Source: Dactylosporangium vinaceum
GTDB taxonomy: Bacteria; Actinomycetota; Actinomycetes; Mycobacteriales; Micromonosporaceae
Assembly (NCBI RefSeq): GCF_019904175.1
Contig: NZ_CP061913.1
Coordinates: forward strand, 6,510,001-6,574,000
Direction: 5' to 3'
Length of the DNA: 64,000 nt
Both the position numbers and the translations under genes were made by a program. Below the pieces are notes generated by a model. That model worked only from the letters and a program-made list of their open reading frames with translations, was not told where the DNA came from and made no database searches. Shown here one piece after another: positions 1 to 8,205 of the stretch. Position 1 is the stretch's first letter, and each line of letters begins with the position of its first letter.

Positions 1-888
1 ATGGCCGCCGGGAGCGCGCTGTTCGTCGTCGTGGCCGGCGGACGCTCGATGGTGCGGGACGTCCGCGCAACCCCCCGCGGCGTGCTGCTCGCGGTGACGG
101 CGGCCGTGGCCATGGCCGGCTATCAGACCGCCTACGTCACCGCGATGCACCTGAACGGCGTCGCCGTCGGCACGGTCGTCAGCATGACGAGCATCCCGCT
201 GTTCGGCGGCCTGCTCGTCGCGGTGACGAGCGGGCGCCGGCCGTCGCGGGTGTGGCTGGCGGCGACCGGGGCGGCGGCCGGGGCGAGCGCGCTGCTGGCC
301 GGCGGCGCGGACGGGCGCGGGCTCAGTGCGCTGGGCGTCGTGTGCGGGTCGGCCGCCGGGTTGGCGTACGCGGTCTTCACGATGGCAAGCCACACGGCGA
401 TCCGCCGCGGCTGCCCGTCGCGGTCGATGATGGCCGCGGCGTTCGCCGGGGCGGGCGTCCTCATGAGTCCGCTGCTCGTCACGGCCCGCGCGTGGCTGGC
501 GACGCCGTCCGGGGTCGCGGTCGTCGGCTATCTCGCCGCCGTCGCCACCGTCGGCGCATACGTGCTCTTCGGGCGCGGGCTGGAAGGCACGCCCGCCACG
601 ACCGCGGCGACGCTGGTGCTCGTGGAGCCGGCGTTCGCCACGGTGATCGGGCTGCTGCTGCTCCACGAGCCGGCCACCGCCCGCACGCTTGCCGGCCTGG
701 CCGCGATGGCCCTCGCCCTGGCCCTGTTCACGGTCCGCCCGCGCCGCGCGGGCCGCAGACCCGTCCGTGGTGCCGTTCCGGCACAAGGCGGCCCCGGCCG
801 CGCGCCGCGGCCGGGCGAGCAGGATGGGCCCGCCGAGGCCGCGGACGGCAACCACCCCGAGCCGGCTTCGAACGCTCCCCGGGCCTAG
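1..888 (+). CDS. EamA/DMT-family transporter, 5'-truncated by window
   Basis: Inner-membrane drug/metabolite transporter of the EamA (RhaT/YdcZ-like) superfamily. About eight hydrophobic segments are visible, with the two-fold internal repeat typical of the family. The second half contains a segment of the type ATTAATLVLVEPAFATVIG followed by LLLHEP, a common EamA signature. The first ATG is at base 1 but aligns with what is normally the second membrane helix, so the true start and first helix probably lie before the window. The last 50 residues are a Pro/Arg/Gly-rich cytoplasmic tail with no known domain. The substrate cannot be told from sequence. Confidence 0.75.
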   Translation: MAAGSALFVVVAGGRSMVRDVRATPRGVLLAVTAAVAMAGYQTAYVTAMHLNGVAVGTVVSMTSIPLFGGLLVAVTSGRRPSRVWLAATGAAAGASALLAGGADGRGLSALGVVCGSAAGLAYAVFTMASHTAIRRGCPSRSMMAAAFAGAGVLMSPLLVTARAWLATPSGVAVVGYLAAVATVGAYVLFGRGLEGTPATTAATLVLVEPAFATVIGLLLLHEPATARTLAGLAAMALALALFTVRPRRAGRRPVRGAVPAQGGPGRAPRPGEQDGPAEAADGNHPEPASNAPRA

Positions 889-967
889 CAGCGCGCCGGA
901 CGCCCGCACCCGTCTCGGCCGCTGTGGTGCCGGGCGGCCCGGCCGGGGCGGGCCGGTGACCGCGGCG

Positions 968-2023
968 TCAGAACAGGGTCGGCTCGGGCGGGGGCGGTGG
1001 GGGGCGGCGCTTGCCGAGGAGGGCGAACTTGTCCTCGGTGGAGTCGTCCGGGACGGGCAGGCCGTGGCGGTGCAGGGCCTGGTGCACGCGGGCCTTGACG
1101 GTGTCGCGGTAGGCGCGGGGGGTCCGGGAGCCGGTCGCGTAGAGGTCCGCGTAGGCGGGGAGCAGCTCGGGGTAGCGCCGCCGAAGCCACTGCAGCACCA
1201 GGTCCTTGACGCCCTTCTGCAGGTAGAGCGACGTGGGCAGGACGTTTGCCGCGCCCGCCGCGGCGAGCTCGGCGATCGTGGCGTCGAGCTGCTCCGCGCT
1301 GTCCGTCAGGTACGGCAGGATCGGCGCGAGGAACACGGTAGGGGCGAACCCGGCGTCGCGCATGGCCCGCAGGGTGTCGAGGCGCGCGGCGGTGGACGGT
1401 GCGCCCGGCTCGAGCGTGCGCTGGAGGTCATCGTCGAGGTACGCGATCGACAGCCCCAGCTCCACGTTGACCTTCTGCGCGGCGGCGGCGAGCCGGTCGA
1501 GGTCGCGCCGGATGAGCGTGCCCTTGGTCAGGATCGAGAACGGGACCCTGGCCCCGGTGAGCGCATCGATGATCGGCGGCATCAGTGTGTACCGCCCCTC
1601 AGCCCGCTGATACGGATCGGTATTCGTGCCGAACGCCACCCGTTCGGGCCGGACCCGTTTCGTCGCGAGCTCCCGGCGCAGCACCTCGGCGACGTTCACC
1701 TTCACGATGATCTGCGCGTCGAAGTCGGCGCCGAGGCCGAGCCCCAGATGCTCGTGCGTCGGCCGCGCGAAGCAGTAGGCGCACGCATGCGTGCAGCCGC
1801 GGTAGGGGTTGAGCGTCCACTCGCCGGGCAGCATCGCGCTGGTGGCCGGCACGTGATTGAGCGCGCTCTTGGTCAGGACCTCGTGGAACGTGACACCCTC
1901 GAACTCGGGCGTCCGGACGCTGCGCACCAGGTTCTGCACCCGCCCCAGGCCGGGCAGCGTCCCCGGCGCGATGGCGTCGATCCGCTGCCCGTCCCAGGCC
2001 GTCGGTGCATTCACACGCGACAC
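968..2023 (-). CDS. Rv2578c-type radical SAM protein
   Basis: Predicted radical S-adenosylmethionine enzyme of 351 aa. The [4Fe-4S]-binding CxxxCxxC motif is at Cys77, Cys81 and Cys84, preceded by the conserved NPYRGC context. The size and C-terminal half match the actinobacterial Rv2578c family, distantly related to spore photoproduct lyase-like proteins; the substrate is unknown. The GTG start at 2023 leaves one base after the TAA of the upstream gene (2025-2510), so the two are probably co-transcribed and translation may be coupled. A second in-frame GTG three codons in is an alternative start. Confidence 0.85.
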   Translation of the reverse strand: MSRVNAPTAWDGQRIDAIAPGTLPGLGRVQNLVRSVRTPEFEGVTFHEVLTKSALNHVPATSAMLPGEWTLNPYRGCTHACAYCFARPTHEHLGLGLGADFDAQIIVKVNVAEVLRRELATKRVRPERVAFGTNTDPYQRAEGRYTLMPPIIDALTGARVPFSILTKGTLIRRDLDRLAAAAQKVNVELGLSIAYLDDDLQRTLEPGAPSTAARLDTLRAMRDAGFAPTVFLAPILPYLTDSAEQLDATIAELAAAGAANVLPTSLYLQKGVKDLVLQWLRRRYPELLPAYADLYATGSRTPRAYRDTVKARVHQALHRHGLPVPDDSTEDKFALLGKRRPPPPPPEPTLF

Positions 2024-2024
2024 A

Positions 2025-2510
2025 TTACTTGTCGTAGTTCTGCCCGATCGGCCGGCCGGGGATGGGCTTGGCGATGAGCGCGACGGGCACGAAGAACAGT
2101 ATCTGCCCGATGGCCGCCGTCAATGTCCACAATGCCTTGTCGTCGTAATGCGCGGCCGCCTCCGCGAACAGTTCGTCGCTCACCCGCTCCCCCGCCGGGT
2201 TCGCCGTGAGCACGGCCTCGACGAGCGCCAGGGCGGCCCGCTCGGCGGCGGTGAAGTACGGCGAGTCCCGCCACGACGGCAGCGAGTCGATGCGCTCGGC
2301 TGACTCTCCCGCCGCCCGCATGAGCGCGGCCTGCCGTACGGTGTGGTAGCTGCTGGCGACGATCTGCCCGGCCCGCAGCTGCACGAGCCCGATCGTCGGC
2401 TGTGGTACCGCCCCGTTGTCGATGAGCCTCGACATGGCGGCGCCGAGCGAGCCCACGTCGGGCAGCAGCGGGAGCGGGTCGGGCAGCCGGGACTTGAGTG
2501 CTTCGGTCAT
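2025..2510 (-). CDS. Carboxymuconolactone decarboxylase (AhpD-like) fold protein lacking the CxxC
   Basis: 161 aa. The C-terminal two thirds read like an AhpD-type carboxymuconolactone decarboxylase-fold protein, including the spacing LRAGQI....RAAGES....LPSWRDSPYF..AERAALALVEAV. In canonical members the N-terminal helix carries CxxC plus a following His, which act as the peroxidatic/redox centre. Here the same stretch is ASSYHTVRQ, so both Cys and the His are gone. A redox role is therefore unlikely, and a structural or altered function is inferred. The ATG at 2510 is chosen because GGAGGG lies eight bases upstream. The gene leads a two-gene operon with the radical SAM gene. Confidence 0.75.
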   Translation of the reverse strand: MTEALKSRLPDPLPLLPDVGSLGAAMSRLIDNGAVPQPTIGLVQLRAGQIVASSYHTVRQAALMRAAGESAERIDSLPSWRDSPYFTAAERAALALVEAVLTANPAGERVSDELFAEAAAHYDDKALWTLTAAIGQILFFVPVALIAKPIPGRPIGQNYDK

Positions 2511-2665
2511 GGTGTTCGCCCTCCGTTGTGATGGCTTCGCCCCATCCGACGACGCAGGGGGCGCGGATGTCTCGCCGGGCGCAGTGCCGCGCGGCCGGTG
2601 TTCGTGCCCTCCGGCCGGCTCACGGTACGGTGTCATCGACAGCGGTCCAGGGGTTTGGGGGGAGC

Positions 2666-3274
2666 GTGGCATCGGTGTGGCGGGTGTGGGCGGGGCGGGG
2701 GCTGGCCGCGGTCGCGGCGATCGGCGCGGCGGTGGCCCTGGTGGGGCTGACGACCGGGGCGTGGGCGGCCGGCACGTTCACCGGCGATACGCGCAACGGC
2801 TCCGCCGACACCGGGCGGCGGCTCGTGCTCGACCTGTTCCCCGACGGGCGGCTCACCGTCCGTGACGGCGGCGACCCGGGGCTGCGCCAGCTGTACGACG
2901 CCGGCCAGAACACCGCGCTGCGTGACGCCCTGCAGCACTCGATCCCCGGCATGCTCGACGGGTTCGCGGTCGCCTGCGTGATCGCCGTCGGCATCCTCGC
3001 GCTGGTGGGCGTCTTCAAGCGGCTGCCGGCGTCCCTGTGGGCCGTCGGCTGCGCGGTCGCGGTGGGCGCGCTCACCGCCGTGACGGTGCTGCGGTTCGAG
3101 GTCCTCGCGGCGCTGGGGACGTACCTGGCGCAGATGCACCTCACGACGACCACGTCGGTCCAGGAGGCCGGCCTGGCCGGGCAGACCTCGATCGCGCTTG
3201 TGGTGTCGATCGTCGCCGGGGCCGCCGCCGCCAGCCCGCTGCTGCGCCAGGCGCCCGACACCCCCGACGACTGA
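2666..3274 (+). CDS. Four-TM membrane protein of unknown function
   Basis: Unrecognised protein of about 202 aa. There is a hydrophobic N-terminal segment near residues 10-32, a polar extracytoplasmic stretch of about 65 residues, and three further hydrophobic segments (about 98-116, 121-140 and 172-190). This suggests four membrane helices with one outside domain. The GTG at 2666 is preceded by a run of Gs (GGGGGGA) that can serve as ribosome binding site; several upstream in-frame codons lie in the promoter region of the divergent gene. No catalytic motif is visible. Confidence 0.55.
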   Translation: MASVWRVWAGRGLAAVAAIGAAVALVGLTTGAWAAGTFTGDTRNGSADTGRRLVLDLFPDGRLTVRDGGDPGLRQLYDAGQNTALRDALQHSIPGMLDGFAVACVIAVGILALVGVFKRLPASLWAVGCAVAVGALTAVTVLRFEVLAALGTYLAQMHLTTTTSVQEAGLAGQTSIALVVSIVAGAAAASPLLRQAPDTPDD

Positions 3275-3306
3275 CGACCATGCCGGCGCCGGGCTACGGT
3301 GGGCGT

Positions 3307-3675
3307 ATGGCCGTCGCTCGATTCGCCTCCATCGTGTTCGACTGCAGCGACCCCGAGGAGCTCGCGCGGTTCTGGGCGGCGATGCTCGGCGGTGAGGTGG
3401 CGGCGGCCGGGGACGAGTTCGTGGCGGTGCGCACGGCCTACGGGTGGTTCGCGGCCATGCGGGTCGCCGACCACCGGCCGCCCACCTGGGCCGACCCGGC
3501 CGTGCCGAAGCAGGTGCACGTCGACCTGTCGGTCGACGACCTCGACACGGCCGCGGAGGCGGCGGTCCGGCTCGGAGCCACGCTGCTGCCGGGGCAGCCC
3601 GCGCCGGATCGATATCGGGTCCTGCTCGACCCGGCGGGGCACCCGTTCTGCCTCTCCGTCCAGATACCCCGGTGA
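3307..3675 (+). CDS. VOC-fold (glyoxalase-like) protein
   Basis: 122 aa, one full vicinal-oxygen-chelate domain built of two beta-alpha-beta-beta-beta halves. The start RFASIVFDCSDPEELARFW and the end LLDPAGHPFCL are typical of Glyoxalase_6-type domains. Members bind a metal or a small hydrophobic ligand; the reaction cannot be predicted. The start is the only ATG with the right domain boundary, and long upstream reading frames are out-of-frame shadows of the preceding gene. It converges with the MFS gene downstream, with a 16 bp gap. Confidence 0.75.
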   Translation: MAVARFASIVFDCSDPEELARFWAAMLGGEVAAAGDEFVAVRTAYGWFAAMRVADHRPPTWADPAVPKQVHVDLSVDDLDTAAEAAVRLGATLLPGQPAPDRYRVLLDPAGHPFCLSVQIPR

Positions 3676-3691
3676 GGGCCGGCCTTCCGCG

Positions 3692-4873
3692 CTACATCCG
3701 CGGCGCCCGCGCGAGGACCACGGTGGAGGCGACACCGACCGCGCCGGCCAGGACGAGGACGAGGCCGGGCGCGCCGGCCCCGACGCCGTAGGCGAACACG
3801 GCCGTCGCCGCCGCCGGCACGCCCGCCTCGGCGATCGCGGCGATCCCGGTCAGGGCGCCCTGGACGGCGCCCTGCTCGTCGGCGGCGGTGCGGGTGGTGA
3901 TCCAGGTCTGCGTGGCGGTACCCCCCAGAGCGGCAAGCGAACCGAGGGCCATGCACGGCACGATGAGCGCCGGGCCGGCCAGCCCGAAGCCGGCGAGGCT
4001 CACCGCGCCCGCCCAGCCGGAGACCAGTGCCGCGCGGCGGACGCCCAGGCGGGTGACGAACGGGCCGGCCAGGGTGCCCGAGACGACGGCGCCGAGCAGG
4101 GCGCCGGCCGCCATCACGGCGCCGACGACGGCCGGGGACCAGGCGAAGCGGGCGATCATCACGAACGTCCATGTGCACTGGTTGGCCATCCGCGCGATGT
4201 CGCCGAGGAAGCGGGCGAGGGTGAGGTGGCCGAGGCCGGGGCGGCGGGCCAGGGCGAGGATCGCACCGACCGGGTTGGCGACCCGCCAGGCCAGGCTCGT
4301 GCCGCGGTCGCCGGGCCGCGACTCGGGCAGCACCAGCGCGCCGTAGAGCGCGTTGACGCCGGCGAGCGCGGCCGCGGCGAAGAACGGCAGGCGCGGGTCG
4401 GCGGCGCCGAGCAGGCCGCCGATGACGGGGCCGGCGACGAAGCCGACGGAGAACGCGGCGCCGACATACCCGAACGCCTTCGCGCGGCCCGGCGGCTCGG
4501 TGACGTCGGCGATGTACGCGTTGACGACGGTGACCGTCCCGCCGAGCGCCCCGGCGAAGGCGTGCGCGGCGAGCATGGCCGGCGGGGTGTTCGCGGTGGC
4601 GTGGGCGAGCCAGTCGACGCCGAGCGCGAGCATCGCGCCGACGAGGACGGGCTTGCGGCCGTAGCGGTCCGACAGGCGCCCGAGCAGCGGCGCCCCGATG
4701 AACTGGGTGACCCCGAAGGCGGCGCCGATCCAGCCGGACCAGAGTGCGCCGGTCGCGGGGTCACCCGTGACGGCGCTCAGCAGGGACGGCAGGACCGGCA
4801 CGACGAGCCCGAGCCCGAGCATGTCGACGGCGACGGTGACGAGCAGGAACGCCAGGGTTGGCGGGCGTGACAC
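3692..4873 (-). CDS. TetA-like MFS drug exporter
   Basis: 393 aa major facilitator with 12 predicted helices, of the TetA/DHA1 drug:proton antiporter branch. MFS motif A is at about residues 65-75 (GRLSDRYGRKP), and the motif C-like stretch FVAGPVIGGLLG is in helix 5. Family members export tetracyclines or other amphiphilic drugs from the cytoplasm. No adjacent TetR regulator is present, so the specificity is open. The GTG start at 4873 has AAGGAG about seven bases upstream. The upstream intergenic region is short, and the gene stands alone. Confidence 0.85.
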   Translation of the reverse strand: MSRPPTLAFLLVTVAVDMLGLGLVVPVLPSLLSAVTGDPATGALWSGWIGAAFGVTQFIGAPLLGRLSDRYGRKPVLVGAMLALGVDWLAHATANTPPAMLAAHAFAGALGGTVTVVNAYIADVTEPPGRAKAFGYVGAAFSVGFVAGPVIGGLLGAADPRLPFFAAAALAGVNALYGALVLPESRPGDRGTSLAWRVANPVGAILALARRPGLGHLTLARFLGDIARMANQCTWTFVMIARFAWSPAVVGAVMAAGALLGAVVSGTLAGPFVTRLGVRRAALVSGWAGAVSLAGFGLAGPALIVPCMALGSLAALGGTATQTWITTRTAADEQGAVQGALTGIAAIAEAGVPAAATAVFAYGVGAGAPGLVLVLAGAVGVASTVVLARAPRM

Positions 4874-4962
4874 GAGGGTGCTCCTTCACGAGGTGGGCAA
4901 CCCCCACCCGTTCGGAAGCACGGAGGATCAGATTATCGGCACCGTCAAATGGTTTTTCGCCG

Positions 4963-5367
4963 TCACAGCTCGTAGTCGAACCAGACGCGGTGAGTGCCGT
5001 CGTCGTCCACGCCGAGGCCGCCGCCGCCCGTAATGCCGGCCAGTTCGGCGGTGCCGCTGTTGGCGACGATCGCAAAATATTCGCCGGTACGGTCACCGCC
5101 CGATGTCGACGCGGAGTGCACGAAGTTGAAGGTGCCGGCGCGGCCGTTGACGCTGCCCTCGAACGACTCCATCGCCACGTAGGTCCCCGCGCCCGACGCC
5201 TGGTCGAACGCCGCCGTGAACAGCGTGGCCGCGCGGCCTTCGACCTCGCCCTCGAAGTGCTTCTCCAGCCGGGCCACGCCCACGGGCAGCGCGGTCTCGA
5301 TCGGCGGGTCGGGCACCACGTCGGTGGGGACGAAGCTCTTGACGCTGAAGGTTCCGGTGGCTCTCAT
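4963..5367 (-). CDS. DUF3224 domain protein
   Basis: 134 aa single-domain protein matching the DUF3224 family, a small beta-barrel (allene-oxide-cyclase-barrel-like) fold common in actinobacteria. Family hallmarks visible are the MRATGTFSV start, the EGxVxGRxATLFTA strand, and the alternating GTG/GGGG turns before HRVWFDYEL. No enzymatic activity has been assigned to the family. It lies 9 bp downstream of the oxidoreductase gene at 5377-6303 on the same strand, so it is probably the second gene of a TetR-controlled operon. Confidence 0.8.
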   Translation of the reverse strand: MRATGTFSVKSFVPTDVVPDPPIETALPVGVARLEKHFEGEVEGRAATLFTAAFDQASGAGTYVAMESFEGSVNGRAGTFNFVHSASTSGGDRTGEYFAIVANSGTAELAGITGGGGLGVDDDGTHRVWFDYEL

Positions 5368-5376
5368 GCCGCGACT

Positions 5377-6303
5377 TTACCGACCGATCCGCAGCACCAG
5401 CTTGCCGTGGGCGTGACCCGAAAGGCTTGTCGCGAGGGCCGCGCGCCAGTCGTCCAGGTCGTGCACCGCGGCCACCGGGATCGTGAAGCGCCCCGCCGCG
5501 GCCAGCGCGGCGTATTCGGGGATCGCGAAGTGGCACAGCCGCATGCCGGTGTCACCGATGCCGGTGCGCACGCCCAGCGGTCCGGCCGCGGCCATGTCGC
5601 TGAGGGTCAGCACCTGCCCGGGCGCGGCGACGGTGCGCACGAGCTCCGGCAGCACGCCGCTCGGCGGCGCCGCGTCCAGGGCCACGTCGACGAGCCCGCC
5701 GGCCAGGGCGGTGACCCGCTCGGCGACGCCTGGCCCATACGGGGTGACCTGCGCCCCGGCGGCCTGCAGGGCACCGGCGAACGTGGTGCCGGCGGTGGCG
5801 ATGACCCGGGCGCCGAGGTGGGCCGCGATCTGCACGGCGGCGTAGCCGATCATCGTGCCGCCGCCGCTGACCAGGACCGTCGTGCCCGCGCCGACGCCGA
5901 GCGCGTCGAGGCCCCGGTAGGCCGTCTCGACGGCCATCGGCAGCGCGGCCGCGGCGACCGGGTCGAGCCCGGCCGGCCGCGGGAACCAGGTGTCGAGCAC
6001 CGCGAACTCCGAGGCGCCGGCGGCCGGGCCGGTGAACGGGGCCGGGCCGAACACCGCGTCGCCGATGCTCGCGCCGGCGACGTCCGCGCCGAGCGCGTCG
6101 ACGGTGCCGGCGACCTCCAGGCCCACGCCGCGGGGCAGGGTGCCCGGGAACAGGCCGCGGCAGAGGGCCCAGTCGGCGGCGTTGAGCCCGCACGCCTGCA
6201 CGGCGACGCGGACCTGGCCCGGGCCGGGCTGCGGAGGCTCGGCGGTTTCCAGGCGCAGGACGGTGGCCGGGTCGCCGTGGTCGTGGAAGCGGAGTGTGCG
6301 CAT
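5377..6303 (-). CDS. NADP-dependent quinone oxidoreductase-like MDR protein
   Basis: 308 aa medium-chain dehydrogenase/reductase without the structural or catalytic zinc cysteines, as in the zeta-crystallin/quinone oxidoreductase branch. The N-terminal GroES-like domain (1-120) is followed by a Rossmann domain with a nucleotide-binding loop near VLVSGGGTMIG. It probably reduces quinones or other electrophiles using NADPH. The ATG at 6303 follows a strong GGGAGGA. It is divergent from the TetR gene across 88 bp carrying two matching operators, so repression by that TetR and induction by a small electrophile or drug is inferred. Confidence 0.85.
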   Translation of the reverse strand: MRTLRFHDHGDPATVLRLETAEPPQPGPGQVRVAVQACGLNAADWALCRGLFPGTLPRGVGLEVAGTVDALGADVAGASIGDAVFGPAPFTGPAAGASEFAVLDTWFPRPAGLDPVAAAALPMAVETAYRGLDALGVGAGTTVLVSGGGTMIGYAAVQIAAHLGARVIATAGTTFAGALQAAGAQVTPYGPGVAERVTALAGGLVDVALDAAPPSGVLPELVRTVAAPGQVLTLSDMAAAGPLGVRTGIGDTGMRLCHFAIPEYAALAAAGRFTIPVAAVHDLDDWRAALATSLSGHAHGKLVLRIGR

Positions 6304-6320
6304 GCGGGGTCCTCCCAGCG

Positions 6321-6377
6321 GTGACGACAGGATCTGTCGTCACCGACGCTACCACGGTGATGACAGCATCTGCTGTC
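6321..6377. promoter_or_regulatory. Two TetR-type operators in a divergent promoter
   Basis: The first is a perfect 10-bp inverted repeat (6321-6330 and 6334-6343, GTGACGACAG with a 3-bp spacer). The second is a 7-bp inverted repeat (GACAGCA at 6362-6368, TGCTGTC at 6371-6377). Both begin with the same 16-bp block, GTGAyGACAGsATCTG, with starts 36 bp apart. They lie between the oxidoreductase and TetR starts, as expected for autoregulation plus control of the divergent operon. Confidence 0.7.
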
Positions 6378-6391
6378 GCTAGACTGTCGGC

Positions 6392-7012
6392 ATGGCACGG
6401 TGGGAGGGCGACACCCAGGGCCGGCTCGAACGGGCCGCGCTGGAGCTGTTCCAGGAGCAGGGCTACGACCGCACGACAGTCGCGCAGATCGCCCAGCGCG
6501 CGGGCCTCACCGAGCGCTCGTTCTACCGATGGTTCGCCGACAAGCGTGAGGTCCTCTTCGGCGGCCGCACCGACCTCGAGTCCCACCTGGTGCGGGCGGT
6601 CGCCGCCGTCCCGCCCGGCACCGCCGCCCTGCCGACGCTGCTGGCCGCCCTGGCCACCGTCCCGCAGGTCATCCGCCCCCGCGAGTTCCTGCTGGTCCGC
6701 ACGGCCGTCATCGCCGCCAACCCGCCCCTGCGGGAGCGCGAGCTCATCAAGCTGGCCGCGCTCGCCGAGGCCCTCACCACCGCGCTGGTGGACCGCGGCA
6801 TCGACGCCCAGACCGCCCGGCTGGCGACCGATCTGGCGTTGGCGGTCCTGCGGTTGACGGGCCAGCGCTGCCTGGCCGACGAGTCCGCCGACTTCCACGC
6901 CACCCTGGCGCGGTCCGCCGCCGACCTGGCCGCCGTGGCCGCCTCGACCGCCGGCCCCGCCTCCATCGCCGGCCCCGCGGTGGCCGCCTCCGCCGAAGCG
7001 GCCCGGCCGTGA
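6392..7012 (+). CDS. TetR/AcrR-family transcriptional regulator
   Basis: 206 aa. The N-terminal helix-turn-helix (about residues 10-55) has the canonical ALELFQEQGYDRTTVAQIA and RAGLTERSFYRWFADKREV pattern. The C-terminal half is the variable ligand-binding domain and ends in an Ala-rich tail. It likely represses the divergent oxidoreductase/DUF3224 operon and itself through the palindromes just upstream. The stop overlaps the GTG start of the CoA-transferase gene (GTGA at 7009-7012), so that gene is in the same transcript and may be part of the regulated response. Confidence 0.88.
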   Translation: MARWEGDTQGRLERAALELFQEQGYDRTTVAQIAQRAGLTERSFYRWFADKREVLFGGRTDLESHLVRAVAAVPPGTAALPTLLAALATVPQVIRPREFLLVRTAVIAANPPLRERELIKLAALAEALTTALVDRGIDAQTARLATDLALAVLRLTGQRCLADESADFHATLARSAADLAAVAASTAGPASIAGPAVAASAEAARP

Positions 7013-8205
7013 CGTCGCCGGCGGTCGACGAGTGCGCGGTCGCGGCCGTGACCGCGTGCCTCGACGCGGCGGCGGACCTGGCCGAGGTGCGCACCGGGCG
7101 GCGGCCGGTGGTCGAGGTCGACGCCGGGCACGTGCACGCGGCCGTGCGCGGCGAGGCGCTGCTGCGCGATGCCCACGGCAACGGCATCGGCGGCTTCGCG
7201 GCGCTGTCGCGGCTGTGGCGGGCGGCCGACGGCTGGGTGCGCACCCACGCGAACTATCCGTGGCACCGGGCCGCGCTCATCGCGGCGCTCGGCCCCGAGG
7301 CCGGGCTCGAGGCGGCGATCGGGGCGCGGCCGGCCCTGGAGGTGGAGCGGCTGGTCTACGCGGCCGGTGGACTGGCCGTCGCCGCCCGGCGCCCGGGCGG
7401 GTGGGCCTTCACGGACGGGCCGTTGATCGCGATCGAGCCGGCGGGCCACGGGCAGGCGCTGCCGCCGCCGGGTCCGCTGCCGGCGTCGGGGCTGCGGGTG
7501 CTCGACCTGACCCGGGTCATCGCCGGGCCGGTCGGGACGCGGATGCTCGCCGCGCTCGGGGCCGACGTGCTGCGGGTCGACGACCCGAACCGGCCGGAGC
7601 TGCCGCTGCACACGGTGGACGGCGTCATCGGCAAGGCGAGCACGCTGCTGGACGCCGGCACTGCGGACGGGCTGGCGACGTTGCAGGGGCTGGCCGCCGC
7701 GGCCGATGTCATCGTGACCGGGTATCGGCCCGGGGCGATGCACCGCCTGGGACTGGAGCCCGAGCGGTGGCCGGGCAAGGTGGTGGCGACGCTCTCGGCG
7801 TGGGGTACCACCGGCGAATGGGGCGCCCGGCGAGGGTTCGACAGCCTCGTCCAGGTGGCGACCGGCATCGGGTGGGCGAGCAGCCCCGACGGCCGGCGGC
7901 CCGGCGCACTGCCCTACCAGCTGCTCGACCACGCCACCGGATACCTGCTCGCCGCCGGGGTCCTCACCGCCCTCGCGCGGGGCGGGGGCGCCCACGTGTC
8001 CGTCTCGCTCGCCCGCACCGCCCGCTGGCTCCTGGACCACGGTCCGGGCGCGGCGACCCGGACCCCCGACCCGGACGCCTACCGCGTCGAGCTCGGCAAC
8101 GGCTGGACCGGGATCGGCCCGCCCGGGCGCCTCGACGGCCAACCCCTGGCCTGGCCGCGGCTCCCACCCGAGTACGGCGCGGCCACGCCGGCCTTCACCC
8201 GCTGA
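7009..8205 (+). CDS. CaiB/BaiF (family III) CoA-transferase
   Basis: 398 aa. The family III CoA-transferase signature LDLTRVIAGPVGTRMLAALGADVLRVD sits at mid-protein, with a long preceding segment, as in the two-part actinobacterial members. Such enzymes move CoA between organic acids by a ping-pong mechanism on a catalytic Asp. The GTG start overlaps the TetR stop, and initiation therefore depends on translational coupling. The 3' end overlaps the convergent sigma-factor gene by 11 bp. The substrate is unknown. Confidence 0.8.
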   Translation: MTSPAVDECAVAAVTACLDAAADLAEVRTGRRPVVEVDAGHVHAAVRGEALLRDAHGNGIGGFAALSRLWRAADGWVRTHANYPWHRAALIAALGPEAGLEAAIGARPALEVERLVYAAGGLAVAARRPGGWAFTDGPLIAIEPAGHGQALPPPGPLPASGLRVLDLTRVIAGPVGTRMLAALGADVLRVDDPNRPELPLHTVDGVIGKASTLLDAGTADGLATLQGLAAAADVIVTGYRPGAMHRLGLEPERWPGKVVATLSAWGTTGEWGARRGFDSLVQVATGIGWASSPDGRRPGALPYQLLDHATGYLLAAGVLTALARGGGAHVSVSLARTARWLLDHGPGAATRTPDPDAYRVELGNGWTGIGPPGRLDGQPLAWPRLPPEYGAATPAFTR

